Below are positions 27,221-36,741 of a DNA stretch of 64,000 bases, piece after piece. Under the pieces are notes generated by a model. That model saw nothing but the letters and a program-made list of their open reading frames with translations, made no database searches and was not told where the DNA came from. The position numbers and the translations under genes were made by a program. Every line of letters starts with the position of its first letter. Positions within the stretch are counted from its first letter, which is position 1. This DNA comes from Niabella sp. (GTDB lineage: Bacteria > Bacteroidota > Bacteroidia > Chitinophagales > Chitinophagaceae), in the NCBI GenBank assembly GCA_027493055.1, contig JAPUDO010000087.1, forward strand, positions 100,097-164,096. Reading direction: 5' to 3'.

Positions 27221-30200
27221 TTAAGCTATTTGTTTTTGTGCCACTTTAGCCTGCATAATTTTTTTGTATTCGCTTGGATATACTTTTACAAAATTCTTAA
27301 GCTGGTTTTCGAAATCGTCTAAAACGAACCGGGCTACGGTACTATCGGTATATTGATAATGCTTTTCTATTTGTTGTTGCAGGAAAGCTGCGTCTTCTGC
27401 ATCCACAGGATCCAGCTCAACCATTTCCATATTACAGTTACCGGCAAACTTTTGAGCAGCATCATAAATGTATGCAATACCACCGCTCATGCCTGCAGCA
27501 AAATTACGGCCGGTAGGACCAAGTATGATAGCGCGCCCGCCGGTCATATATTCACAACCATGGTCGCCCACACCTTCTACAATCATGGTAGCGCCGGAGT
27601 TACGTACGGCAAACCTTTCACCGGCTTTACCACGGATATAAGCCTCGCCGCTTGTTGCACCATAGAAAGCTACGTTACCTATAAGACTGTTTTCTTCAGG
27701 AACAAAACCTGCATTTTTATCCGGATAGATAATCAGCCTGGCGCCGCTTAATCCCTTGCCAAAATAATCATTGGCATCTCCTTCAAGTTCCAGCGTAATC
27801 CCCTTGTTACAGAAAGCGCCAAAACTTTGACCGGCAGTGCCTTTTAACTGGATGTGAATGGTATCTTCTGGCAGGCCTGCATCCCTGTATTTTTTGGTAA
27901 GCTCATGAGATAAAATAGTACCCGCTGCGCGATCTGTATTTACGATATCAAATGAGGCTTTTACCGGCGTACCATTTTCCAGGGCCGGCTTAGCTGCTTC
28001 AATGAACTTCCAGTCGATAATATCATCTAAACCATGATCCTGCGCTTCATAGTGGTAAATACCTACTCCTTCCTCTGCTGGTTCTTTATAAAGAACAGGA
28101 GAAAGATCTAACCCTTTATACTTCCAGTGATCAACGCCCTCTCTTATTTTCAGTTCATCTACCTGACCTACCATTTCATTAACCGTTCTGAAACCCAGTT
28201 CGGCCATCAGTTCACGCATTTCCTGTGTGATGAATTTGAAGAAATTTACCACATGATCTGCGTTACCACTAAAGCGTTTTCTTAATTCAGGGTCCTGTGT
28301 AGCCACGCCTACAGGGCAGGTATTCAGGTGGCATTTACGCATCATGATACAACCTTCTACTACAAGTGCTGCGGTAGCAATACCCCACTCTTCGGCGCCT
28401 AATAACGTGGCAATCACAATATCACGGCCTGAACGCATCTGTCCATCAGTTTGTAAAACCACACGGCTGCGTAATTTATTTTTTACAAGGGTTTGCTGCG
28501 CTTCTGCAACGCCCAACTCCCAGGGTAAACCTGCATGGCGAATGGAACTTAGCGGCGATGCACCTGTGCCACCATCATGGCCGGCAATCAGTACTACATC
28601 AGCTTTTGCTTTTGTAACACCTGCGGCAATGGTACCCACTCCCGCCTTACTCACCAGCTTCACATTAATACGTGCATGGCGGTTAGCATGTTTGAGATCG
28701 AATATCAATTGTGCCAGATCCTCAATAGAATAAATATCGTGGTGAGGAGGCGGAGAGATCAGCCCTACACCCGGAGTAGAGTGCCTTGTACGGCCGATCC
28801 AGTCATCTACTTTATGGCCGGGAAGCTGCCCACCCTCCCCGGGCTTTGCTCCTTGTGCCATTTTTATCTGCAGCTCATCCGCTTCTGTTAAATATAAACT
28901 GGTAACGCCAAAACGTCCGCTGGCCACCTGCTTGATAGCACTGCGCATACTATCGCCATTTTCCAATGGGGTATAGCGTGCTTCATCTTCACCACCTTCA
29001 CCGGTATTACTTTTACCACCCAGGCGGTTCATTGCAATAGCCAGGGTAGTATGCGCTTCCCAGCTGATGGAACCAAAGCTCATAGCGCCGGTAGCAAATC
29101 TTTTATAAATATTTTCTGCCGGTTCTACTTCATCAATAGAAATAGAAGGGCGGCTGCGTTTAAAGTCGAACAGGCTGCGGATGGTGATTGCCTTTTGACC
29201 CTGTTCATCAATCAGCTTCGTGTATTTTTTAAAGGTGTTGTAATCCCCCATCCTTGTTGAATACTGCAATAAATGAATGGTTTGCGGATTAAACATGTGC
29301 GCTTCTCCTTTACGCTTCCATTGATAGAACCCTCCGGTGGGTAACAGGTCCACAGGCAGTTGCTTGCGTGTAAAGCTGAAATGATGCTTTGCCAGCGCCT
29401 CCCGGGCAATTTCGTCAAGGCCCATACCCTCAATACGGGAGGTAGCATTGGTGAAGTAATTATTCACTACCTCTTTATTAAGACCAATAATTTCAAAAAT
29501 CTGGGCACCCTGGTAAGACTGAAGCGTGGAGATACCCATTTTGGAGAAAACCTTCAGCAATCCGTCACTTACTGCTTTGATATAATTTTTATGCAGTTCA
29601 TCTACTGATTTATCAGACTTTATTTTACCTGTTTCTTTTAACAGTTTAATAGTTGAGAAAGCGAGGTAAGGATTAATTGCCGTAGCGCCAAAGCCCAGCA
29701 GACATGCAAAATGATGTACTTCCCATACATCTCCGGCCTCTACAACAATACCCACTTTACCACGCAAGCCTTTTCTTGTTAAGTGGTGATGCACAGCAGA
29801 CACGGCCAGCAAAGAGGGAATAGCAGCGTGATCGCCATCAATGGCCCTGTCCTGCAATACCAGTACTTCAAAGCCGTCGTTCACGGCATCCTCTGCATAA
29901 CGGCAGAGCCTGTCCAGCGCGCGGCGCATGGAGCCAGGTTTTCCATCAGCTACAAAATAACACTGTATCGTTTTAGCCTGGAAGCTGCCGGTATCAATAC
30001 TTCTCAGCGTTTCCAATTCGTAATTGGTAAGCACCGGCTGTTTTAGTGCTACAACGTGGCAGTCTTTTTCATCTTCTATTAATAAGCTGCCATTGTTCCC
30101 TACAAAGGTAGCCAATGACATTACCATTCTTTCCCTGATAGGATCAATAGGCGGGTTAGTTACCTGTGCAAATAACTGCTTGAAATAGTAACTTAAATGC

Positions 30201-31735
30201 TGCGGCTGATCGCTCAAAACAGCAAGTGGTGTATCCACACCCATAGATCCGATAGGCTCTTTACCATCGGTAGCCATAGGCGTAATAAGGTTCTCTACAT
30301 CTTCTGATGTATAGCCAAACGCTTTCTGGTATTTGAAGATCTGGTCTGCTCCCAGGTCGCTGAACATTACACGGGGTTCAGGCAGCTCATTTAAGCGTAT
30401 TTTATATTGGTTTAACCAATCTCCATAAGGTTTTTTTGAACAGATGTCCTGCTTTAGCTCCTCATCACTAATAATACGGCCCTGCTCCATATCTACCAGG
30501 AACATTTTACCCGGCTGCAGCCTTCCTTTTTCTTTGATGATACTCTGGTCAATAGGTAAAGCGCCGGTTTCGGAACCCATGATTACACGACCATCTGTAG
30601 TAACGCAATAGCGTGAAGGGCGGAGGCCGTTTCTGTCTAAAGTAGCCCCGATTATTTTTCCATCGGTAAATGAAATGGAAGCCGGACCATCCCAGGGTTC
30701 CATTAAACAGGCATGGAACTCATAGAACGCTTTTTTAACAGGATCCATTTCTTCATTACCATCCCAGGCTTCAGGGATCAACATCATCATTACATGTGGC
30801 AGCGGACGGCCTGTTAAAGCCAGCAGCTCTACCATATTATCCAGGCAGGCTGAGTCACTCTGGTCATTGCTTACAATAGGAACCAGCATGTCCATTTCTT
30901 CTTCTGTGAACAATGGCGATTCAAAGCTGGATTCGGCAGAACGCAGCCAGTTCAGGTTTCCCTGCAAGGTATTGATCTCACCATTATGCGCTATGAAACG
31001 GAATGGCTGGGCCAATCTCCATGAAGGAAAGGTATTAGTAGCAAATCTTGAATGCACCAAACCAAATGCACTTACGGCACGTTTATCAGAAAGATCGTTA
31101 TAATATTCACGCACCTGGTGGCTGGTTAACTGGCCTTTATATATCAAAGTACGGCAGGACAGTGAAGAAATATAAAACCCTACAGCGTCCTTCTTTACGG
31201 CATTGCCGGTTATGTGTGTAGCATATTTTCGTAAAACAAAAAGTTTTCTTTCAAACTCGATGGCTGTTTCCACGCCGGCAGGACGCTCAATGAAAACCTG
31301 TTCAACAGCTGGTTCTACGCTCAATGCACTGGGGCCAATACCTGAATTAGTGACAGGCACTTTACGCCAGTGGATAACACGCATCCCCATTTTTTCTGCT
31401 GCGCGATTAAAGATCTCGCGGCACTCTTCCCGCACCCTCAATTCCATTGGGAAGAAAACCATCCCAACGGCATATGCTTCAATGGCAGGAAGCGTGATGC
31501 CCAAATGAAGTAATTCATCATAAAAAAACTCATGAGGAATCTGGATCATAATTCCTGCGCCATCACCAGTATTGGCTTCGCATCCGCAGGCTCCCCTGTG
31601 CTCCATGTTCTCAAGAATAGTGAGCGCGTCTGAAATGGTCTGATGGTTTTTGTTGCCTTTAATATTGGCAACGAAACCAATTCCACACGCATCACGCTCA
31701 AAAGATGGGTCATAAAGACCTTTGTTTTCTGTCAT
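27221..31735 (-). CDS. gltB: Glutamate synthase [NADPH] large subunit
   Basis: The 1504-residue subunit makes two glutamates from glutamine and 2-oxoglutarate. The amidotransferase nucleophile Cys17 follows a short propeptide (ERDACGIGF). The FMN-binding synthase barrel contains GEGGEDEARY and HDGGTGASPLSS, the 3Fe-4S ligands are in CIMMRKCHLNTCPVGVA, and a Gly-rich C-terminal beta-helix (GGRAIILG) ends the protein. All hallmarks of the complete enzyme are present. It is first of gltB-gltD; the gap to ilvA upstream (31736-31957) is A/T-rich with only weak promoter-like sites. Confidence 0.97.
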   Translation of the reverse strand: MTENKGLYDPSFERDACGIGFVANIKGNKNHQTISDALTILENMEHRGACGCEANTGDGAGIMIQIPHEFFYDELLHLGITLPAIEAYAVGMVFFPMELRVREECREIFNRAAEKMGMRVIHWRKVPVTNSGIGPSALSVEPAVEQVFIERPAGVETAIEFERKLFVLRKYATHITGNAVKKDAVGFYISSLSCRTLIYKGQLTSHQVREYYNDLSDKRAVSAFGLVHSRFATNTFPSWRLAQPFRFIAHNGEINTLQGNLNWLRSAESSFESPLFTEEEMDMLVPIVSNDQSDSACLDNMVELLALTGRPLPHVMMMLIPEAWDGNEEMDPVKKAFYEFHACLMEPWDGPASISFTDGKIIGATLDRNGLRPSRYCVTTDGRVIMGSETGALPIDQSIIKEKGRLQPGKMFLVDMEQGRIISDEELKQDICSKKPYGDWLNQYKIRLNELPEPRVMFSDLGADQIFKYQKAFGYTSEDVENLITPMATDGKEPIGSMGVDTPLAVLSDQPQHLSYYFKQLFAQVTNPPIDPIRERMVMSLATFVGNNGSLLIEDEKDCHVVALKQPVLTNYELETLRSIDTGSFQAKTIQCYFVADGKPGSMRRALDRLCRYAEDAVNDGFEVLVLQDRAIDGDHAAIPSLLAVSAVHHHLTRKGLRGKVGIVVEAGDVWEVHHFACLLGFGATAINPYLAFSTIKLLKETGKIKSDKSVDELHKNYIKAVSDGLLKVFSKMGISTLQSYQGAQIFEIIGLNKEVVNNYFTNATSRIEGMGLDEIAREALAKHHFSFTRKQLPVDLLPTGGFYQWKRKGEAHMFNPQTIHLLQYSTRMGDYNTFKKYTKLIDEQGQKAITIRSLFDFKRSRPSISIDEVEPAENIYKRFATGAMSFGSISWEAHTTLAIAMNRLGGKSNTGEGGEDEARYTPLENGDSMRSAIKQVASGRFGVTSLYLTEADELQIKMAQGAKPGEGGQLPGHKVDDWIGRTRHSTPGVGLISPPPHHDIYSIEDLAQLIFDLKHANRHARINVKLVSKAGVGTIAAGVTKAKADVVLIAGHDGGTGASPLSSIRHAGLPWELGVAEAQQTLVKNKLRSRVVLQTDGQMRSGRDIVIATLLGAEEWGIATAALVVEGCIMMRKCHLNTCPVGVATQDPELRKRFSGNADHVVNFFKFITQEMRELMAELGFRTVNEMVGQVDELKIREGVDHWKYKGLDLSPVLYKEPAEEGVGIYHYEAQDHGLDDIIDWKFIEAAKPALENGTPVKASFDIVNTDRAAGTILSHELTKKYRDAGLPEDTIHIQLKGTAGQSFGAFCNKGITLELEGDANDYFGKGLSGARLIIYPDKNAGFVPEENSLIGNVAFYGATSGEAYIRGKAGERFAVRNSGATMIVEGVGDHGCEYMTGGRAIILGPTGRNFAAGMSGGIAYIYDAAQKFAGNCNMEMVELDPVDAEDAAFLQQQIEKHYQYTDSTVARFVLDDFENQLKNFVKVYPSEYKKIMQAKVAQKQIA

Positions 31736-31957
31736 AGTTCCTTATAAAAAATTTATAAAAATTTTGGTTTTTCAATATGGAGAAGACAATCGAGAGCCGT
31801 GTAAATTAATCAAAAAAATTGGAAATTTGACAAAATTGTGACACGGAAGAGATAAAATTATCATTTATCTAAAATTTTTTAAAAATAATTAGATATTATT
31901 TAATTTTTATACCGCCGCTACAGGCAATAATATTTGTAATAATATGATCATCTTATA

Positions 31958-33208
31958 TTATACCAGGTAACTAAATAACGCATCATCTTTATTAAGCTCT
32001 GTATAGCTGATATGATGCAGTTGCATGCTGCTGATCAGTTGCTGATAGTCATTTTTATTTTTAAGCTCGATACCAACAAGCGCGGGCCCGCTTTCTTTAT
32101 TGGTTTTCTGCATGTATTCAAACCTTGTAATATCATCATCAGGCCCTAATACATTACTTACAAAATTTTTTAAAGCACCAGGCCGCTGCGCAAAATCTAT
32201 CAAAAAATAATGCTTTAACCCTTCATATTGCAGGCTGCGCTCTTTTATTTCCTGCATACGGTCTATATCATTATTGCTGCCACTTACTATGCAAACTATA
32301 TTTTTACCTTTAATAGCATCTCCGAGGAAACTCAGCGCTGCAATGGAAAGCGCTCCAGCCGGCTCCACCACTATAGCATCTTTGTTATACAATTCCAGTA
32401 TGGTGGTACATATTTTGCCTTCGGGAACCAGGATTACTTTATCCAAAACCTGCTTACATATATCAAAAGTAATATCTCCTACACGCTTTACAGCGGCACC
32501 GTCTACAAAGCGGTCGATACTGTTCAATGCTAGAGGATAACCTGCTTTCAGCGCTTCAGTCATGGAAGGTGCTCCTTCCGGCTCTGCACCAATGATTTTC
32601 GTAGCCTGACTTACCGCTTTTATAAAGCTGCCAACACCTGCGCATAATCCGCCACCGCCGATAGGAACAATCACATAGTCAATATTTTTCAGTTGCTCAT
32701 AAATCTCGTAGCCAACGGTAGCCTGCCCTTCTATTACTTTTTCATCATCAAACGGGTGCACAAAGGTCATATTATTCTCTGCGGTAAACTTAATTGCCGC
32801 GCTGGCGCAGTCATCATAAGTATCACCGGTTAATATGATATCAATATTATCTTCTCCAAACATTTCTGTTTGTGTTATTTTTTGTTTGGGCGTAATAGAG
32901 GGCATAAAGATGGTGCCCTTTATATTTAAGGCCTTGCAGCTAAACGCAAAGCCCTGCGCATGGTTTCCGGCACTGGCGCACACCACGCCACATTCCAGCT
33001 TTTCTTTGGGAAGGCTGCTCATCATATTATACGCACCACGCAGCTTGTAAGAGCGCACTAACTGGAGGTCTTCCCGTTTTAAGTAAACATTAGCTTCAAA
33101 CTGACGGCTTAAAACAGTATTTAATTGTAAGGGCGTTTGTAAAACTATGGATTGTAAACGTTGTGCTGCTGACTGAACTGATTGGACACTCAGGGAATTG
33201 GATCGCAT
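31958..33208 (-). CDS. ilvA: Threonine ammonia-lyase (biosynthetic type)
   Basis: The 416-residue PLP enzyme converts threonine to 2-oxobutyrate, the entry to isoleucine. The PLP lysine is in RSYKLRGAYN, the Gly loop in IGGGGLCAG, and a single ACT-like regulatory region (about 330-416, HYFLIDFAQRPGALKNF) ends the protein, so it is the one-ACT short form. The start MRSNSLSVQ fits the -7 box at 33242-33249; the frame's upstream TTG overlaps that box. It lies apart from the ilv cluster at 40-49 kb. Confidence 0.95.
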   Translation of the reverse strand: MRSNSLSVQSVQSAAQRLQSIVLQTPLQLNTVLSRQFEANVYLKREDLQLVRSYKLRGAYNMMSSLPKEKLECGVVCASAGNHAQGFAFSCKALNIKGTIFMPSITPKQKITQTEMFGEDNIDIILTGDTYDDCASAAIKFTAENNMTFVHPFDDEKVIEGQATVGYEIYEQLKNIDYVIVPIGGGGLCAGVGSFIKAVSQATKIIGAEPEGAPSMTEALKAGYPLALNSIDRFVDGAAVKRVGDITFDICKQVLDKVILVPEGKICTTILELYNKDAIVVEPAGALSIAALSFLGDAIKGKNIVCIVSGSNNDIDRMQEIKERSLQYEGLKHYFLIDFAQRPGALKNFVSNVLGPDDDITRFEYMQKTNKESGPALVGIELKNKNDYQQLISSMQLHHISYTELNKDDALFSYLV

Positions 33209-33241
33209 AAAACATTTTATTGCTCTGACTAAAATAAAGTA

Positions 33242-33249
33242 CAAAAATA
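33242..33249 (-). promoter_or_regulatory. -7 promoter box for ilvA
   Basis: TATTTTTG on the minus strand, giving a predicted start near 33237 and a leader of about 28 bases. Confidence 0.5.
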
Positions 33250-33336
33250 CAAATTATGAATGGAGTGAAAATAATACTTCAGGGAAACTCTAATATACAC
33301 TTCCTACAAAATAATCATATATAAGAACAGATCCGT

Positions 33337-33344
33337 TATCTTTG
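33337..33344 (+). promoter_or_regulatory. -7 promoter box for the 383-residue surface protein
   Basis: TATCTTTG matches the consensus; the predicted start is near 33350 and the ATG is at 33382. Confidence 0.5.
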
Positions 33345-33381
33345 GCCACCATATTGATTCTAAACCAACTTAAAGCCCTTT

Positions 33382-34533
33382 ATGTCCAAAATGCCTCTAA
33401 CCAATGCTTTACATTTTTATTGCAAACTGTATAAACTAAGCGTATTTATTATTATTATTATTGGATCTGCCAACGCTCAAACTATTGGATTTGGAGACCG
33501 CGGATTCAGCAGGGGGCAGGTAATACCTGCTAACCACCAGTTCCCGCTCGGAACTAAATTTGTAAATATCTATGTTGGTAACCTCAATGGAACTACACCT
33601 TCTCCTGATGGTGCTTTATACTATATACCGCAAGAAGGTTTATCGCAACAAACGGATGGCTGGTTTATGGAGCCAACTGTATTTAATGACGGGGGATTTG
33701 CTACTATAACCTGGGTAAACAGTATCAACAGTCTGTATTTTGACCCTAAGGCCCTTATTATTAAGACTACTGATGGTTCACCCTTTAAGTTTATAAGCTT
33801 TAAAGCCCATGACGCCCAATGGCAAACATGGGGAAACTATCTCACAGTTATCGGATATAACAATGGCGTACAAGCCGTATCAGAGAATGTCATTTTAGCT
33901 TCTCATGTTGCGCCATGGTATTCAACTGTTACGCTTACAGCAGCCGGTTTTGGAAGTGTAGATGAAGTTCGGATTATATATAATACAAATAACCCGGAAT
34001 TTATAAGCAATAACAATCCCGATGCGAACGGGCTGTATCACTCTTTTGATACTTTTATTTTTGACGCAGTTTTACCTGTTACATTTGGCCCGGTAAATGC
34101 TGAAATCATTAATGAGCAATTACGTGTTTCATGGAATACTATATCAGAAACCAACAACAAGCATTTTGAAATTGAAATTTCAAAAAATGGTGAAGATTTT
34201 GTTACTATGGCGAAAGTAATTTCAAAAGCTAATAAAGGTAATTCTTCAACACCCCTTCAATATGAAATATCCATTGGTACTGCAACGGCCGGTGCTTTAT
34301 TAGGATTCGGAGCTTTGTCTTTATTGTTCTCTGTACTGCCTATAAAAAGCAGGAAAGCACAAATAGCATTGACTACAGGCCTTTTGACTATAGCATCATA
34401 TGGATGCTACAAAAATGATAATAGCCTTGCAGGTATTGACGGGGGAAAAATTTATCTACGCATTGCCCAGGTTGATAAGGATGGCACAACATCTTACAGT
34501 AAAATAATTATTGTAAATACAGCCAACCGCTAA
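33382..34533 (+). CDS. Exported protein with a surface beta-sandwich domain interrupted by a membrane hairpin
   Basis: The 383-residue protein has a signal peptide (cleavage after SANAQ, about 32), a beta-rich region of about 200 residues that I cannot place, then a C-terminal domain like those of Bacteroidota surface proteins: LPVTFGPVNAEIINEQLRVSW, SETNNKHFEIEISKNGEDF, and at the end RIAQVDKDGTTSYSKIIIV. Between these halves, where relatives have a short 'YEF.D' turn, lie two predicted membrane helices (about 298-320 and 326-342) joined by KSRK and followed by GCYKND, which looks like a weak lipobox. A second membrane anchor in mid-domain is unusual. The function is unknown. Confidence 0.7.
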   Translation: MSKMPLTNALHFYCKLYKLSVFIIIIIGSANAQTIGFGDRGFSRGQVIPANHQFPLGTKFVNIYVGNLNGTTPSPDGALYYIPQEGLSQQTDGWFMEPTVFNDGGFATITWVNSINSLYFDPKALIIKTTDGSPFKFISFKAHDAQWQTWGNYLTVIGYNNGVQAVSENVILASHVAPWYSTVTLTAAGFGSVDEVRIIYNTNNPEFISNNNPDANGLYHSFDTFIFDAVLPVTFGPVNAEIINEQLRVSWNTISETNNKHFEIEISKNGEDFVTMAKVISKANKGNSSTPLQYEISIGTATAGALLGFGALSLLFSVLPIKSRKAQIALTTGLLTIASYGCYKNDNSLAGIDGGKIYLRIAQVDKDGTTSYSKIIIVNTANR

Positions 34534-34656
34534 CAAATGGCATAACTGATATTAAAAGCATTGTTTCCCAAATTAGAGAGATAATGCTTTTGATTTTTAA
34601 ATAGGAAAATTACCGGATATTAGCAGTTATTATTCCTTTACCAAGCTTTTATAAAA

Positions 34657-35802
34657 ATGAGTTTGCTGTCCAAACATTCTGCTTCGCCGCTTAATATTTT
34701 TACTATAATGACCAGCCTGGCAACGCAGGAAAACGCTTATAACCTGTCTCAGGGGCTGCCTGATTATCCTGTAGCGCCTGAGCTGCAGGGGCTGTTACAG
34801 GAAGCTGTTACAGAAGGATATAACCAATATACCCCTATGCAGGGATTGATGAAGCTGCGCGAAAATATTGCAGAAGAGCTAAACGAAAGGCATAGCACTG
34901 ATTATTGCTCGCCCGAAATAATAACCATTACACCAGGTGCCACGTATGGTATCTATACAGCGCTTACCACTATTATTGAAAAAGGAGATGAAGTCATTTA
35001 TTTAGAGCCTGCATTTGACTGTTATCTGCCGGCTATAGAGATTAACGGAGGCATCCCTGTAAAAATTACTTTGAGCGCCGCTGATAATTTTGCAATAGAC
35101 TGGCAAAAAATTGCCCGGGCCATCACTGCCAGAACGAAAGCCCTATTGATCAATACACCACACAATCCTACAGGTTATGTATGGACACAGGACGACTGGG
35201 ACCAATTAGCTGCAATAATTGAGGGCAGAGATATTTATATAGTGTCTGACGAGGTATATGATAGTATTGTTTATGATGCCCATCGCCATGTACCGGGCTT
35301 TTTGCAGGAGTCTTTAAACAATAAGGTAATTTCTGTATACTCTTTTGGCAAAGCATTTCATATTACAGGATGGAAGATCGGTTATTGCGTAGCTTCTAAA
35401 GAAATAACAGAAGCATTTAAATCAATACACCAGTACCTGACCTTCAGCGTTAACAGCCCTGCGCAATATGCGCTGGCAAAGTACCTCGAAATATATGAAA
35501 AAGGTGCTGCAGCAAGTTTGCTGCAAGGAAAAAGAGAGTTGTTGATTGAAGGATTGAAAACATCACGCTTTAAAAAACTACCTACAAGCCAGGGAACTTA
35601 TTTCCAGCTATATGATTATAGCAATATCAGCGATTTAAACGATGTGGAATTTGCAAAATGGCTCACCACAGCACATAAGGTAGCTACCATTCCTTTGAGC
35701 GCATTTTACAAAATGCCACAACCCGATAAGATAATAAGACTATGCTTTGCCAAGAAAGATGAAGTACTGAGAGCGGCTATCCAGCAGCTTGGAAAGCTAT
35801 GA
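34657..35802 (+). CDS. Methionine aminotransferase (YbdL-like, PLP class I)
   Basis: The 381-residue PLP aminotransferase has the NPTGYVW loop, the conserved SDEVYDSI, and the PLP Lys in SFGKAFHITGWKIGY. The sequence 'FGKAFHITGWKIGY' and the N-terminal NLSQGLPDYPV place it with the YbdL/kynurenine aminotransferase group, which prefers methionine and aromatic amino acids and takes part in methionine recycling. The precise substrate is not provable by eye. It is monocistronic and lacks a clear promoter box. Confidence 0.88.
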   Translation: MSLLSKHSASPLNIFTIMTSLATQENAYNLSQGLPDYPVAPELQGLLQEAVTEGYNQYTPMQGLMKLRENIAEELNERHSTDYCSPEIITITPGATYGIYTALTTIIEKGDEVIYLEPAFDCYLPAIEINGGIPVKITLSAADNFAIDWQKIARAITARTKALLINTPHNPTGYVWTQDDWDQLAAIIEGRDIYIVSDEVYDSIVYDAHRHVPGFLQESLNNKVISVYSFGKAFHITGWKIGYCVASKEITEAFKSIHQYLTFSVNSPAQYALAKYLEIYEKGAAASLLQGKRELLIEGLKTSRFKKLPTSQGTYFQLYDYSNISDLNDVEFAKWLTTAHKVATIPLSAFYKMPQPDKIIRLCFAKKDEVLRAAIQQLGKL

Positions 35803-35996
35803 TCGATTATTGGAATATTTAATAATCTATCCATGACGTTTACTTAACGCTTCAGTATAATTGCGAGTGATAACACCCGCAACGGCGGTAACAGCACTGA
35901 ATAATCAATATTCAACGCGCATGCGCAACAGTACATAAGATAAATAGTCTTTAACTTTACCCTGATCCTTCATACCATTCAACCTCATTTATTGCC

Positions 35997-36344
35997 ATGG
36001 CATACGATACAATATTAGCAAACAGGGTTAGGGAACAGCTTGCTGCTGTTCCGGGTTTATCCATAGAAGAAAAGAAAATGTTTGGCGGACTGGCATTTTT
36101 AGTAAATGATAAAATGTGCATCAATATAACCGAAGAAGGCCTGATGTGCCGCTACGACCCCGTGCTGGAATATGAAGTTGCCGAAAGAAACGGCTACCAG
36201 CCAATGATCATGCGGGGCCGCCAGCTAAAAGGCTATTGCTATGTGACCCCCGAAGGGTTTGCCTCCACAACGGATTTTAATTACTGGATAAAACTATGTT
36301 TGGATTACAATGAAGTGGCTAAAGCGGCGAGGAGGAAAAAATAA
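35997..36344 (+). CDS. TfoX/Sxy N-terminal domain protein
   Basis: The 115-residue protein is a stand-alone TfoX N-terminal domain: EEKKMFGGLAFLVNDKMCINI is the family signature, followed by the alpha/beta pattern ending in WIKLCLDYNEVAKAARRKK. In gamma-proteobacteria TfoX/Sxy activates competence genes; single-domain forms in Bacteroidota have no established role. It is preceded by TAACTTTA, a near-consensus -7 box at 35952-35959. Confidence 0.85.
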   Translation: MAYDTILANRVREQLAAVPGLSIEEKKMFGGLAFLVNDKMCINITEEGLMCRYDPVLEYEVAERNGYQPMIMRGRQLKGYCYVTPEGFASTTDFNYWIKLCLDYNEVAKAARRKK

Positions 36345-36405
36345 AGAATGGAAAGTTGTTGCGTTTAGTTAAAACTTTTCGTTTATCGTATAACATATTT
36401 AATGT

Positions 36406-36741
36406 ATGCCGTATAGGAAGAAACCATTCTTATTTTTACTGATCATTATCAGTTTTTTTGCCTGCTCAAAAAAGAGCAATGTGGATAATGATATTCCCAA
36501 AGATATTCCAGCCTGGCTACAGGAAGCAATTGTACAACTTAAAAACGTTCCAGACAAAGAGCTTTATACTGTTAAAGAGCTCAGGATAAATGGTGCCACT
36601 GTTTATATGTTCAGATCGCCAGTGCAATCCTGCATGTATTGCGATTTGTATGATAACAATGGAGTAAAGCTATCGAACCAAATTACTCCTGATACACAAA
36701 TTGAAAAAGTCAGGAATATATGGCCATCTAATCGCCAATAG
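36406..36741 (+). CDS. Small lipoprotein, hypothetical
   Basis: The 111-residue protein has a basic N-terminus, a hydrophobic segment and the lipobox FFAC with Cys at 20, so it should be a lipoprotein. The mature part has the pattern 'P.WL...I..L.N.P.....V.E..I.G..VY.F...C.YC.LYD.NG', resembling small Bacteroidota lipoproteins of the DUF6970 type, but that link is only by impression. The gene's end overlaps the convergent ABC gene by 14 bases. Confidence 0.65.
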   Translation: MPYRKKPFLFLLIIISFFACSKKSNVDNDIPKDIPAWLQEAIVQLKNVPDKELYTVKELRINGATVYMFRSPVQSCMYCDLYDNNGVKLSNQITPDTQIEKVRNIWPSNRQ

